Below are positions 1 to 11,273 of a DNA stretch of 64,000 nucleotides, piece by piece. Made by a program: the position numbers and the translations under genes. The notes under the pieces were generated by a model that saw only the letters and a list, made by a program, of their open reading frames with translations, had not been told where the DNA came from and ran no database searches. The stretch is from Silene latifolia (lineage: Eukaryota; Streptophyta; Magnoliopsida; Caryophyllales; Caryophyllaceae), in contig NC_133538.1 of the NCBI RefSeq assembly GCF_048544455.1, positions 454,907,311 through 454,971,310 of the forward strand, given 5' to 3'. Every line of letters begins with the position of its first letter. Position 1 is the stretch's first letter.

Positions 1-172
1 TTCCCATACCCAGTGACTGGCTTAAGTACAATGAGGCCAAGATTTTGAAATGAGGGCGTCTACTCACCCAAAATCTAGCATCAGCTGGGGCCCTCATCAT
101 ACATACACCAGGTTCATTTTATTAGACTCACTACGTTCGTTATTTTCATTGGTTACAGGTTCCAAAATCGTC

Positions 173-184
173 GCTCTGATACCA
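173..184 (-). other. Primer-binding site of element E
   Basis: On the minus strand this reads TGGTATCAGAGC, complementary to the 3' end of plant initiator Met-tRNA. It lies 3 bases inside the LTR end and fixes element orientation: the interior extends leftwards out of the window. Confidence 0.85.
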
Positions 185-187
185 CTT

Positions 188-1434
188 TATAACACCCCCA
201 TATCCAGAGGAGCCTTAACTAGGCCTTCCTTAGCATATAAGGGTGTTACCATCTCGGTTGCCCGAGGTAAGTAATCATTAAAAGTCGATAAAAGAACAAT
301 TATAGTTATATTACAAGCGCTACAACCAACTTAACAAAACAAAGGTACAACTCATTGTCTACACTCTATTACTATCAAATCTCGTGAAGACTCATCCTTG
401 CCCGGACTCCAGCTATCAACGACATCAACACCTGCTAAGATAGACTGCTCACCATAAGGGATCACGGAAGACGCATAAAACGACAAGATAACCACACAAG
501 GTCAGTACTGAGATAAGACGTGACAAAACCAACAACATCTATCAACATGACACAACACAATCAACCATACACACAAGCACACCCACTCCAATCAATCTCC
601 GTCACCAGCTGTCCACTGGACCAGCCCTGCTTGTGTGGGACCGCAGCCGTACCCACCAAATCCCCGCTCATCATACCGAGCGATAATCGTGTCCCATTAA
701 TGTGCACATCCCCTCCCGTGGCGGGTTCCACGGAGGGCAAAACTAGAGCGTGTAGCAACTCCCGCAAGTGACTCCACTCAGCCGAGGGCGCACCTCGAGA
801 ACTAGAGACAAACAATCACAGACAGCTGCAATACAACCACAACCAAAAACTGTATATACCAACTGACTACCGCATATACGCTGCCACACAAACACAACCA
901 CAATACAACAACAATGACACGACAAACGACACACGAGACTATCCACAGAAACTAAGTAGGAGAACCTACCTTTAAGCAACTGCAACCACTCCATGCCAAC
1001 ATACGAAATATCCAGCAATCAAGCAACAACTACAAGAAGGAACTTGGCAAAAAACCGCTACCTGACTCAGGCTATGCTCTTCTAAGGCACAAGAACCTTC
1101 AAAGGCTTCCATGGAGGTTATATGGTGAAGGGAAGGGAAAGAGGCGACCTAAGGATCTGAAGGAATGAGGCGCAAATGATTTGCGGATTTAACAAAACGG
1201 GATTATAAACCCTCGCTGAAAACCCGTTACTCGATCGAGTGGCCCTCGTACTCGATCGAGTGTCCCCCTACTCGATCGAGTATCCAAGCTACTCGATCGA
1301 GTAGCCTCTACTCTATCGAGTACCACACATAACTCGTAACTCAAGGTAACTATGGCACGCACTTCTAAGGACTATTGCCGCTCCCAAGGTCAGTCAATGT
1401 TGGTCAAAGGGTCTCTAAAAGGGCGGGTATTACA
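188..1434 (-). repeat. 5' LTR of element E
   Basis: The LTR runs from TGTAATACCC (minus strand, at 1434) to GGGTGTTATA at 188, followed after 3 bases by the primer site. The terminal CA appears mutated to TA. It holds a regularly spaced palindrome array at 1229-1321 in the U3 part. Short blocks, including ATTAATGTGCACATCC near 700, recur in the H LTR at about 55,290, so E and H are members of one diverged family. Confidence 0.75.
1229..1321. promoter_or_regulatory. Phased palindrome array in U3 of LTR E
   Basis: Five copies of the 12-bp palindrome ACTCGATCGAGT start at 1229, 1250, 1270, 1291 and 1310; the last has one mismatch (ACTCTATCGAGT). Spacings are 21, 20, 21 and 19 bp, about two DNA turns. 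Spacers differ in sequence, so this is not a simple tandem duplication. A similar array sits in LTR H. A role as transcription-factor sites is inference. Confidence 0.7.
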
Positions 1435-2226
1435 ACTAGTCTCACCAGGCCCACTCTTACCGTTTCCTGACTTTTTAAACTTTGGCTTTTCTACAGTTAG
1501 GTCGCCGTGAGTTTTGCCTTTACCCTTATTCTTGTTGGAAATCATGAGAACATCTTGCTTCATGCTCCCACTCAATTTCATATCCTTCTCGGTCTGTACG
1601 AGAAGTGAGTGTAGCTCATGAGGACTTTTATTCATGTCATTCCTGTAGTAATTTTCCCTAAAAAGGGCAAAACCATCATAAAGTGAATGAAGCATACGGT
1701 CAATGACTATGCTCTCACTGATTTTGCAATCAAGTGCCTCCAATTTCTCGACATTCTCAATCATGTTAAGAATGTGTGGGCTAACCGGTTGGCCCTTCTA
1801 GAATATCGCATCAAAGAAGCGACAAGTATGCTCATAAGTAACAATTCTCGGTGCTTTAGTGAACTCATTAGTAAGCGTGGTGAAAATCTTGTTTGCGCCT
1901 TGAGCAATGAAGCGTCTTTGCAAATTGGTTTCCATTGCAAAAATGAGTACGTTCTTTATCGCACCCGCTTCCATGACGAAGTCACTATAAGCAAGTGACT
2001 CGTTAGCTCTTGCATTGGGGCCTGGGTTTGGCAGTATTGGCTCAGTTAAGTGATTGAGCTTACCGTCAGCAATGGCAGCATTCCACAATGATGCCTCCCA
2101 GTCCGCAAAGTTGGACCTGTCATTCTTCAGTCGCGTGGACTAATTCATATGGTCCATGAAAGTTTTGAGCCAGGACTCGCGTGAAAGTGTGGCACTTGGC
2201 ATAGGGATTTCGTTATTTCCAGCCAT
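1435..2226 (-). pseudogene. Copia gag (element D), truncated, with two stops
   Basis: Reading leftwards from ATG at 2226, one frame carries a copia gag related to those of A, B and G (shared SWLRSFMDR-like start, KNVLIFAME, IVDRMLHSL, and ELHSLLVQTEKDM blocks). Two in-frame stops interrupt it, near 2142 and near 1798. The frame then runs through the Lys-rich region before the zinc knuckle and is cut off at 1435 by the LTR of E, so the knuckle and all of pol are missing here. Gag would form the retrotransposon's virus-like particle. It cannot be functional in this copy. Confidence 0.85.
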
Positions 2227-4221
2227 TTGTTGTAAGCAGTATTATCAATATAAAACGAATTCTACACTGCGAAAAGAAGAATAAAAACATAATAAGCATA
2301 CTCATCGTTATGATTTAAGTCTAATGCAAAACTGTTATAAGCAAAGACTCAAGCATTTATACAATTGACCTCCCTCAAGAATTATATAAATGATCCAAGA
2401 CTCAATTATCTGTAAACTGATAAGCCAATCTTTTGGCTAACTCTACTGTTAGAATTCTTGGTTGATAAATTTCTGTAAATTCTATCTTTAATCCATCATA
2501 ATCACGAGAAACTCTTCGGATTATAATGTTGAGGTAAAATAAGTCAATACAAACTACTTACCCAACGTAGAAGGGGTCACATAGAGAGTAAGGTCCTATA
2601 TGCCTACCGACGAAGAAGGGATTCATAGTTGTTTGCCCTTATAAAGACTAGTCTCAATTTTAGTTTTAGAGGAAGATCCCATCAATTTTAATTCATTTTA
2701 AGTGAACTAATATCTAGCATGCGAGAATGAATAAACTAAGATGATGGTTTAAAAATGTGTGACATCTGTATGTCTATGAAAACTAACATCCAAACTATAT
2801 GAGTCAATTTTCATGCATATTAGTAGGTGGTTTGGTTTAGGCGGAATATGATGCACTAATTAACATGCAAATGAAAAGTAACGAGAATGAAAAACGTAAA
2901 ACAAAATAAAGTCCTAGTGTGGCCTATTTACCAAAATGAACATAAATACAACTTTGGAATCCTTCCTAGGACCCGAGAAGCTTGTCTTGATGTTCCATCT
3001 TGGTCCATGTAGCGGGAGTGACCAATCCAATCTCCATCTTTAGTCTTCTCAAAATTACAATTAAAAATTACATAATAAACCTATTTACATTCTAATTCCA
3101 AAACCATAATACTAAAGAAAACCAAAAGGAGATTCGAGATCTCAAAATTACATTAAAATTATGTTTCCATCATTACGAAAACATAATTAACTAAGGCCAC
3201 ACTAGGTAATACAAAATTACAACCGATTGCAAAAATACGTAAATTAAACCATTCAACAATCCATACAACTAAATAAAAAATGCATCAACTATAAATTAAC
3301 CATTCAAGACATAATTCCTTAATTATGTAGCGTAATTTATCCAAACCACCTATTTTATAATTATCAAAATTATGTGACAATTCCTCAATTACTCACAATA
3401 ATTCCAATCTTAATTCACATTAATTAGTGATATGAATTAATCCAACATTATTTTAAACCTCTTTAAAATAATTGGGTATCTTTAATTTGTGAACTTTTTC
3501 ACAACAAACAATCATACATTATAAATGTAATGTATAATTATAATTGGCCAAAACAAACAAACAATTTTTTTTTTTACAATTGCCCTCGGCATTCACAAAA
3601 ACACGAAAACCCTTTTTTTCTTGCTCTCGGCATAAAGACCATAAAAAAAACAAAAACAGTTTGTAATTTTTTCTTGCGGCATTTTGCCCAAAAAAAAACG
3701 AAAAACAGTTTTTTTTTTCTTTTTTCTTTCACGAAAAATCCCTTTTAATGTGAACAATTTGTTTAATGTTGCTACTATAACAAGATTGGCATAATCATCA
3801 ACTTTTAATTTAAACTTAGATCCAAACAAGATGATTCAATTTAACCTCTTAAAAATGAATATCTTAATCATGATTAAATCGATTATCCGAATATTTGATT
3901 CATCACAATTAATTTGAACATTATTAAATTAACTTGTATGCCAAAACTATATAGCAAAAACAAATGAACATCATCAATAAAAACGATTTCCATTTACATT
4001 TTAATTTAATTCTTATTAAATCAAAACATCTACAAATTTATCATATTATCATCTTACATGTTAAAACAACAATATCAATAAATCAAATGGAAACAAACCA
4101 ACAAAAAAAACAAAAGGTCTCGGCAAAAAAATGGTTCGGCCGAGATGTTTCTTTTTTTCTTCAAAATTTTTTTAGTTTAAATTCATTTATGAAAATCATA
4201 TAAAATAATTTCGTGGCCTAT
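2227..4221 (-). other. Untranslated leader of element D
   Basis: About 2 kb of AT-rich DNA without a credible reading frame lies between primer site and gag. It contains long A and T runs (about 3560-3730). Near 2445-2520 it carries a diverged form of a leader block (GAATTCTTGGTTGATAAAT and following) that also occurs just upstream of gag in B, C, A and G. Confidence 0.7.
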
Positions 4222-4233
4222 GCTCTGATACCA
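4222..4233 (-). other. Primer-binding site of element D
   Basis: Minus strand TGGTATCAGAGC, two bases from the LTR end at 4236; it matches the initiator Met-tRNA-type primer site. Confidence 0.85.
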
Positions 4234-4235
4234 CT

Positions 4236-5299
4236 TGTGGGAAATAGCGGTATACTTCATCAAGAAATTTGGATTATAACGAAATTATAATTATGAAATT
4301 TCTAGTCATAAATGAAATTGCATAAACAAAAATAGTAGAGATTAGAATCAACCTTTGGTCCTAGCAATATGGCCTAACAACAATATCGAGATCGATATTC
4401 TCCTAATCATTGCACCCAAAATGCTGTGAGAAATGCCCTTGTTCTTGCTAGAAAGAGATCCCTAAAATTGTTAATTATTTTTAGGGTTTTTCGATTTGTG
4501 ATGAGAGAATTAGGTCAAAAAGGAAGTGAAGAAAAAATGATCTCCTTTCCTCTCTTAAAACCGTCCAAGAGGGGAATTAGGGAAGATATTTTTTTTCCTC
4601 TTTTTCTCCTTTTTCGGTTTCACCAACCACCAAAAATAAGGAGAAAATCTTCTTATTTTTGGTTGTTCTAAAAATGTATAAAATGTGTATTATTTATCAA
4701 TTGTCATTAAAGTCGTCATGTATTAATAAGTCTGTCCACAACAGTTTGTAGTCCATTTATTAATACCGGTCTATCAACATTTATTATGACAATTTCGTAT
4801 AATATATACATTAACTATAAATATCGCATATTTATAATTTGCTTATTAAATATAACCGTTTATGTTTAATTACGAATTAACATCTTAATTCGTTTAAGCT
4901 AACATTATATACATTAATTAAATATAACAGTTTATATTCAATTTTACGAATTAACAATTAATTCGTATCAGCTGATATTATTTAATTGCAATAAATAATC
5001 GTCTCATCATCACATTGACTAACTGTTTAGTCAAATACATGGACTAACCTTTTAGTCATATAAGGCATCAATGTGATTACATTTTCATATAATCACATCT
5101 CTCAAACACATCCTTTAGGTGTGACGTTTAGGGACCAGTTGATCACCGCCATCAGTATGATAATAACGTCAAACTTCTAGCAAGCCAACCGTTGTTAATA
5201 AACGTTAATCAACTGATAAAATACTAAGTATACCCTTGTGAACCTATAAGAGATTTATATATGTTATCACACTAACTGTGGAGGACACAAGCTCCAACA
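4236..5299 (-). repeat. 5' LTR of element D
   Basis: A 1064-bp LTR that begins TGTTGGAGCTTGTGTCC on the minus strand at 5299 and ends TTTCCCACA at 4236. It shares the TGTTGG start, the GTGTCCTCC block and the inverted-repeat module (5134-5216) with the LTRs of A, B, C and G, but is otherwise diverged. The flanking bases GAAAC (5300-5304) are the expected target duplication; the partner is outside the window. Confidence 0.8.
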
Positions 5300-7064
5300 G
5301 AAACATCCCATAATTGTGTAAATTCGGTAAGTCACGTTGACTAATTCTACCTCTAGAACTCTTGGTCGACGAATTTCCTTAAATCCATCTACTAGCCCCG
5401 GAACACAAGACCGTCTTCTATCCCGTTGAGTCCAACCAATTTTAGCGTGTGATAACCGTTTACCACCATACTTACCCAAGGTAAAAAGAGAACACTCCGC
5501 TTGGGCGAGCGTGGCTCTAATGAACAAGAGATTCATAGGTATTACTAATTGGTAAGGCTAATCTCAATTTTAGTTATGTGAGAGATCTTGTCCATTTAGT
5601 CATAAATAACTTATAAGTGAATTAATTCAGTGAATGTAGATGACGTGAATTGACAACCGCGTAAAATAAAAATGCATGTGAGTGGCGATTTTGGCATGCG
5701 CGAAAATAAAACAAGCAAACATGTAAGCATATGTAAAAATCCTAGTATGGCCACCTAGTTAATAAAAACTAGTTTATTACATTTCGGAAACCAACTCCTT
5801 GGTCCCTTGCCTCTTCATTCCAAAAGTGGCTCTTCCTTGTGGGATTTGGAACACCTTCCAAAAATAGACTCCGTTTCGATGTAATCCGTCTTTTGGAAAC
5901 GCCGGTAAGAATAACTATTACAATTAAATTACATAACTATTCCTATTATACATTAATTAATAAAATAAATAAAAATATTAATTAATTACAAACCGACGAT
6001 ACGAGATCGTATTTAATTACAAACAAATCGATATTCCCATTCATTTCGGGTAATAACGATTAAAATTAACTAGGCCATACTAGGTACAACAAGATAAATA
6101 CCTTAAATAAATGACAATTATTCATTCAACTTAAATAAATATGCTTAAAATGCTGTAAAATGATGCCAAAATCGCCCTATCTATGAATCGATGGTATCCA
6201 TCTCGGTTTTTGTTGAATTAATCGATTTTTAACATGTAAAAATCAATAATCAACTCTTAAATCTCATTTAAGTCCTAATTGTCCAATCTGTTTTGAACCT
6301 CAAAATTAGTCCTCACTAATTTTATGATGAATAATTAGTTTGATTTGGTGATATTTTGCTAGTTTAATCGGTAAAATCAAAATATTTAAGTAAAAATCCA
6401 AAATAATTGAAAAATTACCCAAAAAAATGAAACAAAAATTTTTAGTATTCTGGAACACTCTCAATAACACCAAAATGTCAGAAAAATTGCCCAAAATTTC
6501 GGGATAAATTTTATGAAGAAAAAGATCAATATTTATCGGTTTTTAACCACTAAAACCAATAAACATCAAAACAAAGTGAAAACACATATTAAAATTTACT
6601 TTTAACATTTAAATAATAGTTTTAAATGTAAATAAATTTATCATGGGCAGAATCAAATGTTTCGAAATTATGATTAATTAATTTCACTTTTATCGACTTT
6701 TATCTCATAAAATCAATAAACATGCAAAAAATTCGAACCAACCTTCAACCTTTTCCATACAATCAGTAGAAAATATGCATGAAATACCATAAAGAATCCA
6801 TGTACCGAATCAACTTTTAACTATTTTTAGTCAATTTTTAACTAAAATACGGCATTTTGACTCGGTTTTCTACCAAAAATAATTAAAAATAGCAAAATAA
6901 CTTTAAAAATTACCAAATTTAACCACAAATCTTTTAAGATCAGTAGGTATGCATGTCCCAAAAATTTCGTGCTAAAACCTCTTCTAACACAATTTTTGAG
7001 TTTTTATAAATTATATCTTAATTCATTAAAATGCTTAAAATCAACATGCAAATTACAAGCCTAA
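5300..7064 (-). other. Leader of element C
   Basis: AT-rich, no supported reading frame. It aligns by eye along its length with the leader of B; for example the primer-site-proximal stretch and the GTAGGTATGCATGTCC block at about 6943 recur in B at about 25,721. It shows that C and B belong to the same family. Confidence 0.7.
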
Positions 7065-7078
7065 GCTCTGATACCACT

Positions 7079-8304
7079 TGAAAGATCATAGATCCATATT
7101 AGACTCTCTAATAAAAATTAAATTATCTCATAATTTATCATTTAGGTGATCTATGTAACATGCATGCAAATATAAAAGCATGAAAATGAAAGTTTAAGGA
7201 AAAACAATTTCCTTACATTGATTTTATGGTAAAATGGGCACACACTAGTTCACCTTACTAGTTTGTTCTTGAGCTTATACCAAATGGATGATCCTCCTTA
7301 CTAATATTCAAAGAGAAGATCTCCTTCAAGATGCACCCAAGAACTTACCCAAAAATAATAAGTATTTAACTAGAACTTATTAAAATTATACCCTTGATAT
7401 TATTTGTAATATTACTAACAAGTCTTAGTAATAAAATTTGTTTACTAACAATCTTACTAAATATGAATAATTATTTTAGAGAGATGATTGATTTTTGTTC
7501 ACATGCAAAACATACAAAAATGATGTAGTGTAGAAATGAACAAAGGATGGAGTATATAGGAAGGGAAAGTGGCGAGTGGGGTGGAGTGGACAAATTGTCT
7601 TATATTATTTAATCTTACATCACATGCAAAATCTATATAAGATAAATTATGTTAGTATATAAAGTAAGGTGAAATGATTATGTGTGTAATCATCCACTAC
7701 TCTATTTTACACGGTCCACTTGCCCACTTACGGGTCCATATTGGTTCTTATATTTGTCGCACAAATACGTGTAATTTTATTTTAAACATCTTTTCATGTT
7801 TAAATAGTCCCATAATTAATTCGTCCAAATCACTCCGTAGATTTACGTGTACCACTACACATATTATTTACGTACTAATATTAATCACATTAATCAATTA
7901 GTACAATTTTAGTGAATTAACAATTACTTAACTAAATCCCGTCTCCCAAAATTTATTATTCAATTATCACATAATTAAATAATAACTGCCATTCCTCGAG
8001 TTCGCAACTCGAATTCTCTCTTAAAATAATTGACTAACCTTTTAGTCTACAAATCAAGGGACTAAATAAATTGTATCTCATACAATTAATTAGTTGTCTA
8101 TTGGGGTTCGTTCCTATACGTGTGACCGAAAGGGGTTAGTTGATCAGCGCCGTCTCACGACAATAACGTCAAACTCTAGTAAGCCAACCGTTATCGATTT
8201 ACGTTAATCAACTGACAAGGATCAAATAATTAAATATCTGATGATATTCCATTAATGATATTTATTATGTTAACGCACTATTGTGGAGGACACTAACTCC
8301 AACA
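7079..8304 (-). repeat. 5' LTR of element C
   Basis: A 1226-bp LTR starting TGTTGGAGTTAGTGTCC on the minus strand at 8304 and ending at 7079, with the primer site TGGTATCAGAGC at 7065-7076. It is similar to the B LTRs over long stretches (compare 7740-8304 with 9950-10,464 and 26,530-27,104). The inverted-repeat module lies at 8137-8216. Confidence 0.8.
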
Positions 8305-8867
8305 TCTTTATGGTGGTGCCCACAGGCGCCAAGTGGTAAGGGAATTGTCACCGGAGTATGGGACGCGAGAGAGTTTAAGAGAGGTAATGAAACAGTGATA
8401 GGAAGAGTTGCCGACGTCTAGTGGTGGTCGAGCAGCTCGTCGGCGTCGTCTGGTGGTACGGTGGCTGCTGGTCGTGGTGGTCGCCGACCTCTAACGGTGA
8501 TGGTGGCCAAAGATGGGTAGGATTAGATGTCGAGATGTGTTTGTTCAATAATTGTGTTTTCATTCTGAGATGAAATGGCAGACACACGTCACTTGTCTTA
8601 GTAACTCCATATAGTTAGCTTGTTCTCACCGTTCTCACCGAATGGTCGTTCTCATCGGATCCTAAATCTATCTATATATATATATGTGTCATTGGATTAT
8701 TGATATGGATGGTTGAGATAAAGAGAAAAAAAGTAAAGAAAACTATCAAAAAACTGTGTAGCTTATTTACCTCTCTCATATAGACTCGTAGCCGTTTGAC
8801 TTACTCTCTCCTCATTCATTTATACTCTTCTTCCTTGTCTCATCATTCATTCTTAAAACACTCAGAC

Positions 8868-8914
<47 letters not shown>

Positions 8915-9690
8915 TATTTCTATTTTTTTATACAATCCTGTATAAAATAGGATCGGTTTTATAAAAGGCGTCGTAAATCTTTATCCGGACATCGATTAAA
9001 GCAAAACAAAAGCATAAATTTATTATTTTTTCAAGCCTGTCGCAATGTAGATATTTTTGTATACCATTGGATTTTCTAAATATTGATTACTGCTAGATTG
9101 TGCTCGAAAATTCGGTTGAATTTTGTTTAAATTACTTGTTTATGTTGAAAAATAGAGGTTTGTTTGCTTGTTTCTTATGAATTATTTTGTTAGTTCTTGT
9201 TTGAGCCGTTGGTTTGATTTATTTTGTTTTTTTTGTAAAAGGTTTGTGAATTTTTCTTGTGACTTCTTGTAACCTTTAAGGCATAAAAAGCGTAACTTTG
9301 GGGTTATAAAAGAGTAACCTTGAGCATTATGAAGTGTAACTTTCATGTTTTAAAAAGTGTCACTTTGATGTTTAAAAAGTGTAACTGTGACGTTTTAAAA
9401 AGTAACTCAAAAATTCGGTTGAATTTTGTCTAAATTACTTGTTTATGTTGAAAAATAGAGGTTGTGTGTTTGTTTCTTATGAATTATTTTGTTGGATCTT
9501 GTTTGAACCTTTCGATTGACATATTTTTTTTTTGGTAAAAGTTTTTGTCAATTTTTCTTCTGAATTTATTTGTAACCTTCAGGGCATAAAAAGTGTAACT
9601 TTGGAGTTATAAAAGTATAAGTTTGAGCATTATGAAGTGTAACTTACTTTTTTGTCTAAATTACTCGAAAATTCGGTTGAATTTTGTTTA
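8305..9690. other. Unassigned stretch between C and the B 3' LTR
   Basis: This 1.4-kb stretch is not LTR sequence. 8305-8660 is GC-richer, with trinucleotide-like GGTGGTCG runs. 8700-8930 resembles a plant promoter or 5' untranslated region: many TCTCTC and CATTCATT blocks end in a CT microsatellite. 9103-9697 is an imperfect tandem repeat. It could be host DNA or part of another mobile element lying in the 3' LTR of B. I recognise no protein. Confidence 0.4.
8872..8914. repeat. CT dinucleotide microsatellite
   Basis: About 20 CT units interrupted once by GT. Such tracts are common in plant 5' untranslated regions, which fits the promoter-like look of the preceding 200 bases, but no gene follows that I can identify. 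Confidence 0.85.
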
Positions 9691-9697
9691 AATTACT
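9103..9697. repeat. Tandem repeat with about 300-bp units
   Basis: The block CTCGAAAATTCGGTTGAATT recurs with small changes at 9103, 9406 and 9664, giving units of 303 and 258 bp and a third that stops at the junction with the B LTR. Each unit ends with a run of short subrepeats of the form AAAAAGTGTAACTTTG. Confidence 0.8.
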
Positions 9698-10464
9698 TTT
9701 TTTTACATAAACACAATGTTCAAGTGTGTAAAAATGAACAAAATGTAGGTGTGTTATGAGGAGGGAGGCCGGGTAGGTGGTGATGCGGAGTGGAGTGCTT
9801 TTTGCAATTTTTATGTCCAATAAGAATTGCATGTGGAAGACAAATGTTGTGGGAAGTTGCAAAACCAATAAAACAATGAGGTGCATAATCATTATGTTCA
9901 TGCACAATAATTGATGTACACACGGTCCGATATTACATAATCGGGTCCATTTTGGTTCTTATATTTGTCACACAAATACGCCTAATTATTATTTTAAACA
10001 TCGTTTTATGTTCAAATAATTCCCGATTAATTTTTCCAAAACACTCCGTAAAAATACGTGTACAGCTATACATATTATTTACGTACTAATATTAATCACA
10101 TTAATCAATTAGTACAATTTTAGTGAATTAACAATTAATTAACTAAAACCCGTCTCATAAAATTTATTATTCAATTATCGCATAATTAAATAATAACTGT
10201 CGCGCCTCGAGTTCGCAACTCGAAATCTCTCGAAAAAGATCGACTAATCTCTCTAAAAAGATCTTGTTTGTTCCTTTAGGTGTGACTGAAAGGGGTCAGT
10301 TGATCATCGCCGTCACACGACAATAACGTCAAATTCTAGTCAGCCAACCGTTATTGATTTACGTTAATCAACTGACGAGGATCATAAAATAAATATCCTG
10401 ATGACATTCCTTTAATGAGATTTATGATGTAAACGCACTATTTTGGAGGAAACTCACTCCAACA
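9691..10464 (-). repeat. Truncated 3' LTR of element B
   Basis: It matches the 5' LTR of B from about 26,285 to 27,104. The outer (left) part is missing: homology stops near 9691, where the 300-bp tandem repeat begins. The right edge is TGTTGGAGTGAG on the minus strand at 10,464, next to the polypurine tract. The inverted-repeat module lies at about 10,295-10,377. Confidence 0.8.
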
Positions 10465-11273
10465 ATCTCCCACTTATGCGACACAAAGTGTATGCTACTA
10501 ATTCTCTTATCCGTTTTAATCTCCCACTCAATGCAAGGTGTCTTTCAGGTCGCACTTGCACATGAACATATCGCGTGTGGTTTTCTCGATCGGGAGTGTG
10601 ACTACAAGACCGGAAAAATCTACCATAGATTACTTCCAAGCGTGGCCACGCATTTATAGTCACAACTCCTCGAGTGCCCTTGAGATATAGTAACCCAATG
10701 TGGGCGGACAATTCATGTATGCCCTATCTATCATTGCTCAATACAGATCACCATGACTCAGAAGATGCCCTTTGGCCTCCTTTCACGGCACGACCTAGGA
10801 CAAAAACCAAAGTCACTCAAAAACTGCACTGACTTGTATAATAGCCTCCAGTCAAAACAATAGACTCATAGGAACATCTTAGAGATCCCTGCCACGACTA
10901 GGCGTCTATAATAGAACTAAGGGACTCTCTAAATGGTCACTGTCCGGCAAAGTGTCACACACTCTGCCTATGTAATCGACTAGTCATCACATATGACCTT
11001 ATGGTGTTGAACTAACCATCAATCGACTTACAATCTAGTCACTCCGAGACGTCACCTCATTAAGTGACTATGGACAATATACAATGTTCATCTTATTCAA
11101 TTGAATAGTGTTCAATATTGTCTCCACAACTTATTCAGATAAACAAGGTATTATAAACTTAGTCACACTAAATAGAAGAATTCATAAAATAATGTTTAAA
11201 CAATGAATGCGATTATCATATATATAAAAAGTGATACAATATCCAATTATTAAATATCCATAATCTAACGAAA
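10465..11273 (-). other. 3' untranslated region and polypurine tract of B
   Basis: 10,465-10,475 reads AAGTGGGAGAT on the minus strand, the plus-strand primer of reverse transcription. The next 700 bases are noncoding and are strikingly similar to the corresponding 3' regions of A (about 19,900-20,620) and G (33,917-34,600), including CAATGCAAGGTGTCTTTCAGG and CGAGACGTCACCTCAT blocks. This is the main evidence that A and G derive from a B-like element. Confidence 0.75.

Larger units (their letters stand above)
1..1434 (-). mobile_element. Element E: 5' end of a Ty3-type LTR retrotransposon
   Basis: This is the 5' portion of a minus-strand element that leaves the window at base 1. On the minus strand it starts with TGTAATACCCG at 1434, runs through a 1247-bp LTR to 188, then a primer-binding site (173-184) and about 170 bp of leader. 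It has landed inside the gag of copia element D, whose reading frame stops at the LTR edge. The other end and target duplication lie outside the window. No coding domain is visible, so the Ty3 assignment rests on LTR and leader style and on its relation to LTR H at 54,140-56,766. Confidence 0.75.
1435..5299 (-). mobile_element. Element D: 5' part of a Ty1/copia retrotransposon
   Basis: A minus-strand copia element with, from right to left, a 5' LTR (4236-5299), a primer site (4222-4233), a 2-kb leader and a gag pseudogene that ends where E is inserted. Its remaining gag-pol and 3' LTR lie beyond the left edge, behind E. It is inserted into the leader of element C: the sequence right of 5299 resumes as C leader, matching the B leader near 24,060. 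Confidence 0.8.
5300..8304 (-). mobile_element. Element C: 5' part of a Ty1/copia retrotransposon
   Basis: A minus-strand element seen as a 5' LTR (7079-8304), a primer site (7065-7076) and a leader (5300-7064). The leader is closely similar to that of element B (24,060-25,840), including the block around TAGAACTCTTGGTCGAC at 5350. It is cut at 5299/5300 by element D, so its gag-pol lies outside the window. Confidence 0.8.

Noticed and set aside
3530..3829. Phe/Lys-rich frames on both strands
   Set aside because: Products of A and T homopolymer runs in the leader of D.
9656..9923. Similar small minus-strand frames at 9720-9923 and 26,316-26,519
   Set aside because: Both lie in matching positions of the two B LTRs; their similarity is LTR identity.
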